From an uncultured Flavobacteriales bacterium (lineage in GTDB: Bacteria; Bacteroidota; Bacteroidia; Flavobacteriales_D; Sanyastnellaceae): 64,000 bases of DNA. Each line of letters starts with the position of its first letter. The first letter of the stretch is position 1. The notes under the pieces were generated by a model that saw nothing but the letters and a program-made list of their open reading frames with translations, did no database searches and had not been told where the DNA came from. Shown here piece by piece: positions 27,301 to 35,377 of this stretch. The stretch covers positions 1-64,000 of the forward strand of contig CALSMK010000008.1 in the NCBI GenBank assembly GCA_943787435.1, given 5' to 3'. The position numbers and the translations under genes are program-made.

Positions 27301-30300
27301 CAATGGCTGCTGGACTGGTGGGCAAGTTGTCAATCTGACTTTGAAGGTTGGTGACGTCACCATTGGTGGCGTTGATTTCGTTGGTCAAATTGGTCTCGAG
27401 GGTTTCAATGTCATCCTCATTGGTGTTGGCTGTGGTTTGCACCGTGGTCAGCGTGGCACTCGTCTGAGCGTTGCTGATTGTGTTCGCCGTAATGAATTGG
27501 TTCAAAAGGACGTCACCAGCCGTGCTCTCATCACGGGCTGACTTGATTTGACCATCCAAAACATCGTCCGCATCGAAGAGGCTCACAGCGCTGCCCAAGT
27601 AGTTGGTTGAGCCGTCCGCAGTGTAAGTCCCGTCGGTTCCCAAACCTGCACCTGTCTGGCTCGCATCCAATTCGGATTGCAATCCTGTGATGTCGCCATC
27701 GTTGCTCTGAATCGCAGACAGGTTCGTTCCAATGTTCGTCGCGTTCGTGCTGATGTTGCTAGCATTGGTGCTGATGTCACCGTCATTGCTCTGGATGGCA
27801 GACAGGTTCGTTCCGATGTTCGTCGCGTTCGTGCTGATTCCACCAGCATTGGTGCTGATGTCACCGTCGTTGCCCTGGATGGCAGTCAAGTTCGTTCCGA
27901 TGTTCGTCGCATTCGTGCTGATGTTGCCAGCATTGGTGCTGATGTCACCGTCGTTGCTCTGGATCGCAGACAGGTTCGTTCCAATGTTCGTCGCATTCGT
28001 GCTGATGTTGCCAGCATTGGTGCTGATGTCACCGTCATTGCTCTGGATCGCAGACAAGTTCGTTCCGATGTTCGTCGCGTTCGTGCTGATATCGCCAGCG
28101 TTGGTGCTGATGTCTCCGTCGTTGGAGAGGATCGCAGCCGCATTGGCATTCACGTCCACAGCCAAAGTGTCGTCCACACCCTGAAGGGCCGTGATGTCAC
28201 CGTCGTTGCCCTGGATGGCAGTCAAATTCGTTCCGATGTTCGTCGCATTCGTGCTGATGTTGCCAGCATTGGTGCTGATGTCACCGTCGTTGCTCTGGAT
28301 CGCAGACAGGTTCGTTCCAATGTTCGTCGCATTCGTGCTGATGTTGCCAGCATTGGTGCTGATGTCACCGTCATTGCTCTGGATCGCAGACAAGTTCGTT
28401 CCGATGTTCGTCGCGTTCGTGCTGATATCGCCAGCGTTGGTGCTGATGTCTCCGTCGTTGGAGAGGATCGCAGCCGCATTGGCATTCACGTCCACAGCCA
28501 AAGTGTCGTCCACACCCTGAAGGGCCGTGATGTCACCGTCGTTGCCCTGGATGGCAGTCAAATTCGTTCCGATGTTCGTCGCATTCGTGCTGATGTTGCC
28601 AGCATTGGTGCTGATGTCACCGTCGTTGCTCTGGATCGCAGACAGGTTCGTTCCAATGTTCGTCGCATTCGTGCTGATGTTGCCAGCATTGGTGCTGATG
28701 TCACCGTCATTGCTCTGGATCGCAGACAAGTTCGTTCCGATGTTCGTCGCGTTCGTGCTGATATCGCCAGCGTTGGTGCTGATGTCTCCGTCGTTGGAGA
28801 GGATCGCAGCCGCATTGGCATTCACGTCCACAGCCAAAGTGTCGTCCACACCCTGAAGGGTTGTGATGTCACCGTCGTTGCTGCTGATGTCGGAAGCATT
28901 CGTGCTGATGCCGCCAGCGTTGGTGCTGATGTCTCCGTCATTGGAGAGAATGGCAGCCGCATTGGCGTTCACGTCAACAGCGAGCGTGTCATCCACGCCC
29001 TGGAGGGCTGTGATGTCGCCGTCATTGCTGCTGATGTCAGAAGCGTTCGTGCTGATTGCTCCTGCGTTCGTGGAGATGGCACCCGCGTTGGTGCTGATGT
29101 CGCCATCGTTTGACAAGATCGCAGCCGCGTTGGCGTTTACATCCACAGCCAACGTGTCGTCCACACCCTGGAGGGCTGTGATGTCACCATCATTGCTGCT
29201 GATGTCAGAAGCGTTCGTGCTGATTGCTCCTGCGTTCGTGGAGATGGCACCCGCATTCGTTCCAATCCCCCCAGCATTCGTAGAGATGGCACCCGCATTC
29301 GTGCTGATTCCTCCAGCATTCGTGGAGATGTCACCATCGTTTGACGTGATCTGCCCTTCCAAAGCGGTCAGGTCACCATTGGTCGCCAGAATCTCAGCAT
29401 CCAAATTGGATTGAACTTGAGCAATTTCGGAGCTGTGCGCTCCGTCCAATGAATCAATGCGTGCGTCAAGTGCACCCTCGGCCAAAGTGGCGCGGTCAGC
29501 TTCGTCAATCACCGCCTGGGTGTATCCTGCAATTTCGGTGCCCACTACGTTGTCAACGTACCCTTTGTTGGCCAAGTGATCGTCTGCGATGGGGGCTTCT
29601 GTGCTCAAAACATTGCCAGTGAAGGATGCGCTTCCACCGGTGATATTGTCGCTAACAGTCAGGTCATTCTGAACGGTCATGTTGGTCGTCAAAATCTTAC
29701 CCGTTACCGCCAGTTGAACACTGGAAGCAGCAGAACCAAGAATGCTAACGGTCGATCCGACTTGCACAACGTTCACGTCGTCTTCGGTGCTCAAAACACC
29801 ATCAACAAGGTCAAAGTGGTCGTTGGCATCCACCAAGTTGGTGAGGTCAGTCAAATCTGATTGGAGCTGACCCACGGAGGTGTTCAGCGCCAAGATCTCT
29901 CCATCATTGGACTGAATCAATCCGAGCAATGTTGCATCCTCAGATTGGCGCTCGGAAACTTCACTTCCCAAGTCCGTTTGCAGTTGGGCGATGTCGCCAG
30001 CATTGGTGCTGATTCCTCCAACGTTTGTGGAGATGGCACCTGCGTTGGTGCTGACCCCTGAAGCGTTTGTGGAAATGTCACCAGAATTCGTGCTGATTCC
30101 TCCAGCGTTCGTGGAGATGGCTCCAGCATTCGTGCTGATCCCTCCAGCGTTTGTGGAGATGGCTCCAGCATTCGTGCTGATGTCACCATCGTTTGACAGG
30201 ATCGCAGCCGCATTGGCGTTCACGTCCACAGCCAAAGTGTCGTCCACGCCTTGGAGGGCCGTGATGGCACCGGCGTTGGTGCTAACTCCTCCAGCGTTCG

Positions 30301-30865
30301 TGGAGATGTCGCCAGCATTGGTGCCGATGGCTCCAGCGTTTGTGGAGATCGCTCCAGCATTGGTGCTGATGGATCCAGCGTTCGTGGAGATGTCAGCCGC
30401 AAGACCAGCATCGCCTGAAACACGGTCAGCCATTTCTTGGGCCAGCACAGTCGCCAGACTGTCCGCTGTTCCTTCCGGGGCGTTTGCCGCAAACAGAGCA
30501 ACCGGGACAGCTGAAACAGCAAGGTTGCCAAAGGAGGCAAAACCATCACCACTGTTGACTTCCACCTGGAAGGCATAGTCGCCAGCAGACCAATCCACAT
30601 CAGCCAATCCATCTGGACCTTCGACACTGCCGATGGTCAAGTTGATCAGGCCGAATTCATCGGTCATGATTCCGGAGTGGGTTTCCGTCCAAACAGCGGC
30701 ATCTGCCGCGTCTAAAAGGGTAAACCTGACATCCAGGGTGGCGTTTTCTAGGGCGTCGCCGCCGGCATCACGGGCTACTGCCTGGTAGGCAATCCCGTAG
30801 TTTTGCTGGGCTTGGGCGGCAAAAGCCGTCACCAAAATCATCGCAGCTATTAAGAGTGAGCGCAT
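24338..30865 (-). CDS. Giant tail-fibre/adhesin-like repeat protein (about 2175 residues)
   Basis: From ATG 30865 the protein has a signal peptide (MRSLLIAAMILVTAFAAQAQ) and a conserved ~110-residue N-terminal domain (YGIAYQAVARDAGGDALENATLDVRFTLL) found in Bacteroidota surface proteins. It continues with (i) a long low-complexity array of DISTNAG / NIGTNLSAIQSNDG units spaced every 7 residues, likely a trimeric coiled-coil or beta-stalk; (ii) mixed segments; (iii) 14 copies of a 35-residue repeat containing ADQTGAEIKTAYEAE and FTDAQFDKLAAVEAGA, familiar from phage tail fibres; and (iv) a C-terminal part with SFTGNVLSTEAPIADDH-like and Ig/IPT-like strands ending SGLNIFVNL. It is probably an elongated fibrous surface protein. 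ATG at 30898 also opens the frame but overlaps the predicted promoter. Confidence 0.85.
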   Translation of the reverse strand: MRSLLIAAMILVTAFAAQAQQNYGIAYQAVARDAGGDALENATLDVRFTLLDAADAAVWTETHSGIMTDEFGLINLTIGSVEGPDGLADVDWSAGDYAFQVEVNSGDGFASFGNLAVSAVPVALFAANAPEGTADSLATVLAQEMADRVSGDAGLAADISTNAGSISTNAGAISTNAGAIGTNAGDISTNAGGVSTNAGAITALQGVDDTLAVDVNANAAAILSNDGDISTNAGAISTNAGGISTNAGAISTNAGGISTNSGDISTNASGVSTNAGAISTNVGGISTNAGDIAQLQTDLGSEVSERQSEDATLLGLIQSNDGEILALNTSVGQLQSDLTDLTNLVDANDHFDLVDGVLSTEDDVNVVQVGSTVSILGSAASSVQLAVTGKILTTNMTVQNDLTVSDNITGGSASFTGNVLSTEAPIADDHLANKGYVDNVVGTEIAGYTQAVIDEADRATLAEGALDARIDSLDGAHSSEIAQVQSNLDAEILATNGDLTALEGQITSNDGDISTNAGGISTNAGAISTNAGGIGTNAGAISTNAGAISTNASDISSNDGDITALQGVDDTLAVDVNANAAAILSNDGDISTNAGAISTNAGAISTNASDISSNDGDITALQGVDDTLAVDVNANAAAILSNDGDISTNAGGISTNASDISSNDGDITTLQGVDDTLAVDVNANAAAILSNDGDISTNAGDISTNATNIGTNLSAIQSNDGDISTNAGNISTNATNIGTNLSAIQSNDGDISTNAGNISTNATNIGTNLTAIQGNDGDITALQGVDDTLAVDVNANAAAILSNDGDISTNAGDISTNATNIGTNLSAIQSNDGDISTNAGNISTNATNIGTNLSAIQSNDGDISTNAGNISTNATNIGTNLTAIQGNDGDITALQGVDDTLAVDVNANAAAILSNDGDISTNAGDISTNATNIGTNLSAIQSNDGDISTNAGNISTNATNIGTNLSAIQSNDGDISTNAGNISTNATNIGTNLTAIQGNDGDISTNAGGISTNATNIGTNLSAIQSNDGDISTNASNISTNATNIGTNLSAIQSNDGDITGLQSELDASQTGAGLGTDGTYTADGSTNYLGSAVSLFDADDVLDGQIKSARDESTAGDVLLNQFITANTISNAQTSATLTTVQTTANTNEDDIETLETNLTNEINATNGDVTNLQSQIDNLPTSPAAIAEEVENNDYFDDDGFGGVFAENTVSSVTLPELDVTGSTTLDDLDVGGLFEVNSIATAEVETTGDVVVGDELDVAGTATFTGAAVFSAGLTGDLTGDVTGNVSGNAGTVTNGVYTTSSVAALNDVTSAGSGAIITDAERTHLGNIETAATADQTGAEIKTAYEAEAKAFTDAQFDKLAAVEAGATADQTGAEIKTAYEAEAKAFTDAQFDKLAAVEAGATADQTGAEIKTAYEAELKAFTDAQFDKLAAVEAGATADQTGAEIKTAYEAELKAFTDAQFDKLAAVEAGATADQTGAEIKTAYEAEAKAFTDAQFDKLAAVEAGATADQTGAEIKTAYEAELKAFTDAQFDKLAAVEAGATADQTGAEIKTAYEAELKAFTDAQFDKLAAVEAGATADQTGAEIKTAYEAELKAFTDAQFDKLAAVEAGATADQTGAEIKTAYEAEAKAFTDAQFDKLAAVEAGAAADQTGAEIKTAYEAEAKAFTDAQFDKLAAVEAGAAADQTGAEIKTAYEAELKAFTDAQFDKLAAVEAGATADQTGAEIKTAYEAELKAFTDAQFDKLAAVEAGAAADQTGAEIKTAYEAEAKAFTDAQFDKLAAVEAGATADQTGAEIKTAYEAEAKAFTDAQFDKLAAVEASADVTDAANVAAAGAVMNSGDETIAGTKTFSSAILGNLTGNVTGTVSSIANHDTDDLTEEVGATNLFFTDARSRAAVSATDAGGDGSFSYNSTSGVMTYTGPSAAETRAHFTAGTGVTITSGAVAIGQAVATTDAVTFASATTTGNATVGGTLDVTDAAELESTLGVDGNLRVGASGASKFSVDAASGAITTSGDLVMTNGTIVAGGLQVSGATTLNSVDVQTMSVSTTLTVPTPSLGAAAANKSYVDNHESTQPQAYSYLSNEAYTGLGADVDADGATITVTGANLAAGTYKLHLDGAELALTVTVVDANSLTFVLTSADVSGMTARTGLLAAQLSINGTASGLNIFVNL
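25390..26858 (-). repeat. 14 tandem 105-bp repeats encoding 35-residue units
   Basis: Fourteen direct repeats without spacers, each coding for one ADQTGAEIKTAYEAE(A/L)KAFTDAQ-type unit. Copies differ by a few substitutions (GCC/CAACTC, TCT/TCA, AGT/AGC), often at silent positions, and the variants are shuffled along the array as expected from unequal recombination. The array is inside the giant repeat gene. Confidence 0.95.
27855..28862 (-). repeat. Three near-identical 336-bp higher-order repeats
   Basis: Three copies of a 336-bp (112-residue) block stand head to tail at about 27855-28190, 28191-28526 and 28527-28862. Each is itself made of TNAG/IGTNLSAIQSNDG subunits plus one DITALQGVDDTLAVDVNANAAAIL segment. 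The second and third copies appear identical at the nucleotide level, pointing to very recent duplication. Confidence 0.9.
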
Positions 30866-30897
30866 CAAATTCATCTCAGTTAAGATTTCTCGAAGCA

Positions 30898-30926
30898 TGA
30901 AGATAGTTACAATATTCGATAAACAA
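30898..30926 (-). promoter_or_regulatory. Promoter of the giant repeat protein
   Basis: On the minus strand TTG (30924-30926) is followed after 18 bp by TATCTTCA (30898-30905), close to the TAnnTTyG -7 box used elsewhere in the window. The predicted transcription start near 30893 favours ATG 30865 or 30874 over 30898. Confidence 0.45.
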
Positions 30927-30985
30927 GCAATTTTCTTCGACTAATTTGTTTTTTTCATAAACTCATCTATTAAAACAAGGCATTC

Positions 30986-31321
30986 ATGGCAAGTATTACC
31001 CTCTTATATAATGTAACAATCAGCATAGAACCTGAGGTCCAGGAAGACTGGCTCACCTGGATGCTGGAAACCCACCTTCGCGAAATGCTGGCCACAGGAT
31101 GCTTCCTCGGTTTTCGATTCTGTCAACTTCAAAGCACGGAAGACATGGGGCCCACCTATACTGTACAGTATGAGCTCGCCAGCGAGAAGGACTTCCAACT
31201 CTATGAAAAGGAGCATGCACCCGGCATGCGAGAAAAAGGGCTCAAAAAGTTCGGAACGAAAGCCCTTTCTTTCCGAACCACAATGAATGTCATTGCCCAA
31301 GGGGCTTTGCGCGATCAATGA
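30986..31321 (+). CDS. DUF4286 family protein
   Basis: A 111-residue protein. The opening ITLLYNVTISIEPEVQEDWLTWMLETHLREMLATGCF and the middle TYTVQYELASEKDFQLYEKEHAPGMRE are the signature of DUF4286, a small Bacteroidota family of ferredoxin-like fold and unknown function. Its stop overlaps the rsmA start by 4 bp (ATGA), a linkage that fits translational coupling with rRNA methylation. Confidence 0.85.
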   Translation: MASITLLYNVTISIEPEVQEDWLTWMLETHLREMLATGCFLGFRFCQLQSTEDMGPTYTVQYELASEKDFQLYEKEHAPGMREKGLKKFGTKALSFRTTMNVIAQGALRDQ

Positions 31322-32112
31322 GCAAACACAAGGATTCTGGTGTCACCGCCAAAAAACACCTCGGCCAGCATTTCTTGAAAGACCCCTCGGTCTCTCAACG
31401 CATTGCGGGTTTGGTGTCGCCCTCGGAAGAGGTTCGCATTTTAGAAATCGGACCGGGAACAGGTGCATTGACCCGTCCACTCATTGAGCGTTTTGACCAA
31501 CGGGTACATGTGGTCGAAGTGGATGCAGAATCTGTCGTTCACCTGCAAGGCAGCGATTGGATCGCCAATGACCACATCCACTCTGCCGACATTTTGCGCA
31601 GCACACCCGAAGAGTTGGGGCTCACCGGCGACTTCGCTTTGGTGGGGAACTTCCCGTATAACATCAGCAGTCAAATTTTATTCAAGCTTCTTGAATGGCG
31701 GGGCCGCGTGCCCGAATGCGTCGGCATGTTCCAGAAAGAAGTCGCCGAGCGCGTGTGCGCTTCTCATGGCTCTAAAGTCTACGGCATTCTATCGGTGCTG
31801 CTTCAGAACTACTACCGGTGTGACTACGAATTCACCGTGGGGCCCGATGCGTTCATCCCTCCCCCAAAAGTCCAATCGGGAGTGATTCGACTCACACGTA
31901 CCCCTGAAAACGACCCGGATGTTGACCATGACGTTCTGCGAAAGGTGGTCAAGGCCGGTTTTGGTCAGCGCAGAAAGACATTGAGAAATGCACTTCGGGC
32001 TGGCGGATTCGACGGAGACTCCATCCCCCAGCAATGGCTGGGGCAAAGGGCAGAACAATTGTCCCCCACCGAGTTTGTTGAGCTCGCCAAACAAGTGAGA
32101 CCGGCCACCTGA
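31318..32112 (+). CDS. rsmA: 16S rRNA (adenine-N6,N6)-dimethyltransferase RsmA (KsgA)
   Basis: A 264-residue SAM-dependent methyltransferase that dimethylates two adjacent adenines near the 3' end of 16S rRNA. The start KKHLGQHFLKDPSVSQRI, the SAM loop LEIGPGTGALTRPL and the catalytic NFPY at about residues 110-113 in GNFPYNISSQI are present, as is the C-terminal FGQRRKTLRNAL. It starts inside the last codons of the DUF4286 gene. Confidence 0.96.
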   Translation: MSKHKDSGVTAKKHLGQHFLKDPSVSQRIAGLVSPSEEVRILEIGPGTGALTRPLIERFDQRVHVVEVDAESVVHLQGSDWIANDHIHSADILRSTPEELGLTGDFALVGNFPYNISSQILFKLLEWRGRVPECVGMFQKEVAERVCASHGSKVYGILSVLLQNYYRCDYEFTVGPDAFIPPPKVQSGVIRLTRTPENDPDVDHDVLRKVVKAGFGQRRKTLRNALRAGGFDGDSIPQQWLGQRAEQLSPTEFVELAKQVRPAT

Positions 32113-32279
32113 CCCATTTGGATTGAGCAAAGAAATTGGGCCTGTTCATGCCATGACCGTTTACCCAGCCTCTCTTCATCCAACATGCATGAATGGGGGT
32201 TTTGGAGGCCCGCAGTGTTCCTACAAGGGAATCAGTTGAAGACTTCGCAGCCGGCGCAAGAAAGCGGCGGCCCCCTTCG

Positions 32280-32287
32280 TATCTTCG
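32280..32287 (+). promoter_or_regulatory. Candidate fbp -7 box TATCTTCG
   Basis: TATCTTCG matches TAnnTTCG and ends 16 bp before the ATG at 32304. A proper -33 TTG is not visible, so confidence is moderate. Confidence 0.4.
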
Positions 32288-32303
32288 AACGAAGCTCTCT
32301 GCA

Positions 32304-33329
32304 ATGATCGGAGCGAACACGCTACAAGAATTCGTTGTGGCGCGTCAAGCGGAATTCGCTGGCGCCACAGGTGACCTTTCACGGCTGCTGACCGACATCG
32401 GGACAGCGGCCAAGATGGTCAACCGGCACGTGAACAGTGCCGGGCTTTCGGGGATACTCGGAACCCACCAAGAAAACGGCCAAGGCAGCCAAAACGTCCA
32501 AGGAGAGACCCAACAAAAGTTGGATGTCTATGCCGATGATACGTTCAACCGCGTTTTGGGCTCCTGCCTGAAGGTGGGTGGCATTGTTTCCGAAGAACAG
32601 CCGAGCATCATTCATGTGGACCATTCCGGGCGAGGCGAAGGCAGGGGCTATGGCAAATACGTGGTCTGCATAGACCCCTTAGATGGGTCATCCAATGTCG
32701 ATGTGAACATCAGTGTTGGCACCATCTTCGGCATTCATCGGCGCAAGTCTCCGTTGACCCAACCCGCTGAAGCCACGGACTTTCTTCAACCAGCCAAAGA
32801 CCTGGTCGCTGCGGGATATGTGCTTTACGGCAGCTCCACCATGTTGGTGTATTCGACCGGTTGCGGGGTGAATGGGTTCACTTTTGACCCCTCCATTGGA
32901 GAGTTCTTCCTGTCCCATCCCGACATGAAGTACCCCGAAGCGTCTACAGTGTACAGCATCAACGACGCCAACCTCGATACCGCCGTTCCAGGGGTCAAGC
33001 CATACGTAAAAGATTGCCGGAGTCGGGGCCTCACAGCCCGGTACACCGGGGCACTGGTCGCCGACTTTCATCGCAACCTGATTCAAGGGGGCATCTATAT
33101 GTATCCCGGAAGCACGGACAAACCCGAAGGAAAACTGCGGATGTTGTACGAGGCCCAACCGCTTGCTTTTCTGGCCAATCAAGCCGGAGGAAGCACCAGG
33201 TGCCACCTCCACGACCTTCTTCATGTCACCCCAACATCGCTGCATCAGCGCACGCCCCTCTTCACGGGACATGCCGAAGAGGTCCAAAATCTGGTCCAAG
33301 CCATGGATGCTCAAACGCTCCACGTTTAA
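32304..33329 (+). CDS. fbp: Fructose-1,6-bisphosphatase class 1
   Basis: A 341-residue gluconeogenic enzyme that hydrolyses fructose-1,6-bisphosphate to fructose-6-phosphate. The metal site VCIDPLDGSSNVDVNISVGTIFGI and the substrate loop YMYPGSTDKPEGKLRMLYEAQPLAFLANQAGG are intact. ATG 32304 (MIGANTLQEFVVARQ) was chosen because it gives the normal family N-terminus and lies just after the TATCTTCG box; the frame stays open upstream to 32193 but without family support. Confidence 0.95.
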   Translation: MIGANTLQEFVVARQAEFAGATGDLSRLLTDIGTAAKMVNRHVNSAGLSGILGTHQENGQGSQNVQGETQQKLDVYADDTFNRVLGSCLKVGGIVSEEQPSIIHVDHSGRGEGRGYGKYVVCIDPLDGSSNVDVNISVGTIFGIHRRKSPLTQPAEATDFLQPAKDLVAAGYVLYGSSTMLVYSTGCGVNGFTFDPSIGEFFLSHPDMKYPEASTVYSINDANLDTAVPGVKPYVKDCRSRGLTARYTGALVADFHRNLIQGGIYMYPGSTDKPEGKLRMLYEAQPLAFLANQAGGSTRCHLHDLLHVTPTSLHQRTPLFTGHAEEVQNLVQAMDAQTLHV

Positions 33330-33397
33330 ATCCCACGTTGCACCACACAGGATATGCGGGCTGCACTTCGTAGGCTTGTGCTGCGCAAACCTGACCC

Positions 33398-35374
33398 ATG
33401 CTCAACCGCATTTTCTTCGCCATTTCTCTTTTGTCGAGTGCTTCCCTCGGTGTGGCCCAAGACACGACTGTGACCCCTGAAGCTGTCATTCAGTCGGGGT
33501 TTTCTGACTCCCCACAAACCCTGCCCCGAAACCTTGTCACATTGGGGACAGAAGACATTCAAGGGGCAGCCCAACCCTCTTTGGATGGGGTCCTAGAGAA
33601 CATCCCCGGTGTTGACGCGCGACAACGCGGTCCATGGGGTGCACAAACCGACCTGTCCATCCGAGGCGGCACTTTTGAGCAAGTTGCACTTTGGGTGGAT
33701 GGCGTCCGTTGGAGCGCGCCGCACACCGGCCACCACCTGCTGAACCTGCCCATCGATCCCGAAGACATTCAACAAATCAGGGTCATTCGTGGTGGAGGCG
33801 GTTCACTGGGCAGTGGAGGCATGACCGGCGGCATCATGCTCCATGCTGGACCTGGCTTCGAAAATGGAACAAGGGTTTCTGCGGAAGGAGGTTCATACGG
33901 TTGGAGCCGCATTCGCGCCAGTCATGATTGGGGAAGCAGTCAAGTGCGCCATCGAATCAGTGCCAGCCAATCTTCCACCGATGGGTTTAAAAACAACACC
34001 GATTTGACAATGTCTCGGGTGCGTTACTCAGGACGCGCGAGCACGGACTTCGGCCTTTGGAATTGGAGCCTGGGCCATTTGTCTTCTGCATTTGGTGCTC
34101 AAGACTTCTACACCGCCAACTTCCCCGAACAGTTTGAACAGGTGAAACTGTGGCAAGGCCAATTGACCTGGACACACTCCGCCGGAGATTGGACATGGGA
34201 AGGCAGCGTTCACCACAGAAACCACCAAGACCGGTTTGAACTGTTTCGCGAGGGCGAAGGGTTTTATGCGGCGGATACTTCGGGACAACTTGTATCGGCC
34301 AACGGACCGGCACCCTCGTGGTACCAAGGCGCCAACCTTCATCGGTCCTCCACAACTGGGGCCAGAGGGCTTGCCCGCTTTGTCTCCTCTGCTGGTGAAA
34401 GCCTGATGTCTTTTGATGTTCGAAGGGAGGGAGTCGTGAGCAACCGTTTGGGCACGGAAGAGTACGGAAAGAGCGGAGACAGCCCTTACACCTTGGGCGA
34501 CCAAAGGATCAACCTGGATGTGTCTGCTGGTCATCTCTTCCAATGGAAAAGGCTGACTCTGCGTGGGCTGGCTGCATGGAACCTGAATTCCGCTGCCGAC
34601 CAACCCCGTTTCGTCCCCGAAGCCTCGATGTCCTTGCGAATCGATGACTCCGGTCGGGCAGTCGCCTTTGCTTCGGCCCGGCGTTCGGTGCGAATGCCTT
34701 CCTTCACCGACCTCTACTATACTGTTGGCGGCGCCCAAGGAAGTCAGGATTTGCTGCCCGAACAGGCCGACCACTTGGAATTGGGATACCGCTTGAGCAC
34801 CGACCTCGCATCTGGGCATCGCCTGATGCTCTCGCAACACATCTTCCACCGTTGGGGCAGCAACCTCATCGACTGGGTAAGGTTCAACGGCTCTGCCATC
34901 ACGGAAGCCACCAACCTTCGAGAGGTTCATTTTTCGGGTCAGGAATTGTCCTTGTCCGCCAGGGCCACCAACGATGACCAACGCATGCGCCACATGACCA
35001 TCGGGCTCACATTCGTGAACGCAGATGAGACCAGCGGAGGGTTCGAAAGCAATTATGTTTTGGACGTGCTCAACACCAAGGTAGACGCCCTGCTCAGGTA
35101 TCGCATCGCACGCACTTGCGATGTGGACCTTCGATGGAGCGCTCAAGATCGTAACGGTGGCTACTTCGATCCGGTGCTCAATGAAGAAGTGGAGTTTGAA
35201 CCCGTTCAATGGCTGGGAGCCACCGTTCGTTGGTCTCCGACGTCTTTGCCCGTGGCCCTTCACCTGCGTGTGGACAATGCCCTTGACGTTCAGTTTGTGG
35301 ACATTGGCAATGTGGACCAACCAGGACGATGGGTCCGCGCTGGACTCACCTGGTCCCCCAAAAAAGAAGACTGA
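33398..35374 (+). CDS. TonB-dependent outer-membrane receptor
   Basis: A 658-residue protein with a signal peptide ending near SASLGVAQ. The plug domain is clear (LVTLGTEDIQGAAQPSLDGVLENIPGVDARQRGPWGAQTDLSIRGG, then IRVIRGGGGSLGSGGMTGGIML), followed by a 22-strand beta-barrel rich in alternating aromatic strands. It lacks the N-terminal CarboxypepD domain of SusC proteins and is of BtuB-like size, so small substrates such as cobalamin or siderophores are plausible but not shown. Its 3' end nearly touches the convergent mfd. Confidence 0.9.
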   Translation: MLNRIFFAISLLSSASLGVAQDTTVTPEAVIQSGFSDSPQTLPRNLVTLGTEDIQGAAQPSLDGVLENIPGVDARQRGPWGAQTDLSIRGGTFEQVALWVDGVRWSAPHTGHHLLNLPIDPEDIQQIRVIRGGGGSLGSGGMTGGIMLHAGPGFENGTRVSAEGGSYGWSRIRASHDWGSSQVRHRISASQSSTDGFKNNTDLTMSRVRYSGRASTDFGLWNWSLGHLSSAFGAQDFYTANFPEQFEQVKLWQGQLTWTHSAGDWTWEGSVHHRNHQDRFELFREGEGFYAADTSGQLVSANGPAPSWYQGANLHRSSTTGARGLARFVSSAGESLMSFDVRREGVVSNRLGTEEYGKSGDSPYTLGDQRINLDVSAGHLFQWKRLTLRGLAAWNLNSAADQPRFVPEASMSLRIDDSGRAVAFASARRSVRMPSFTDLYYTVGGAQGSQDLLPEQADHLELGYRLSTDLASGHRLMLSQHIFHRWGSNLIDWVRFNGSAITEATNLREVHFSGQELSLSARATNDDQRMRHMTIGLTFVNADETSGGFESNYVLDVLNTKVDALLRYRIARTCDVDLRWSAQDRNGGYFDPVLNEEVEFEPVQWLGATVRWSPTSLPVALHLRVDNALDVQFVDIGNVDQPGRWVRAGLTWSPKKED

Positions 35375-35377
35375 AAA

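Noticed and set aside
26681-29113. Long plus-strand open frames opposite the giant repeat gene (up to 478 codons)
   Set aside because: They mirror the repeats on the other strand, have no recognisable protein features, and break at repeat borders.
34028-35320. 430-codon open frame antisense to the TonB receptor
   Set aside because: It lacks domain signatures and the plus strand encodes a complete receptor.
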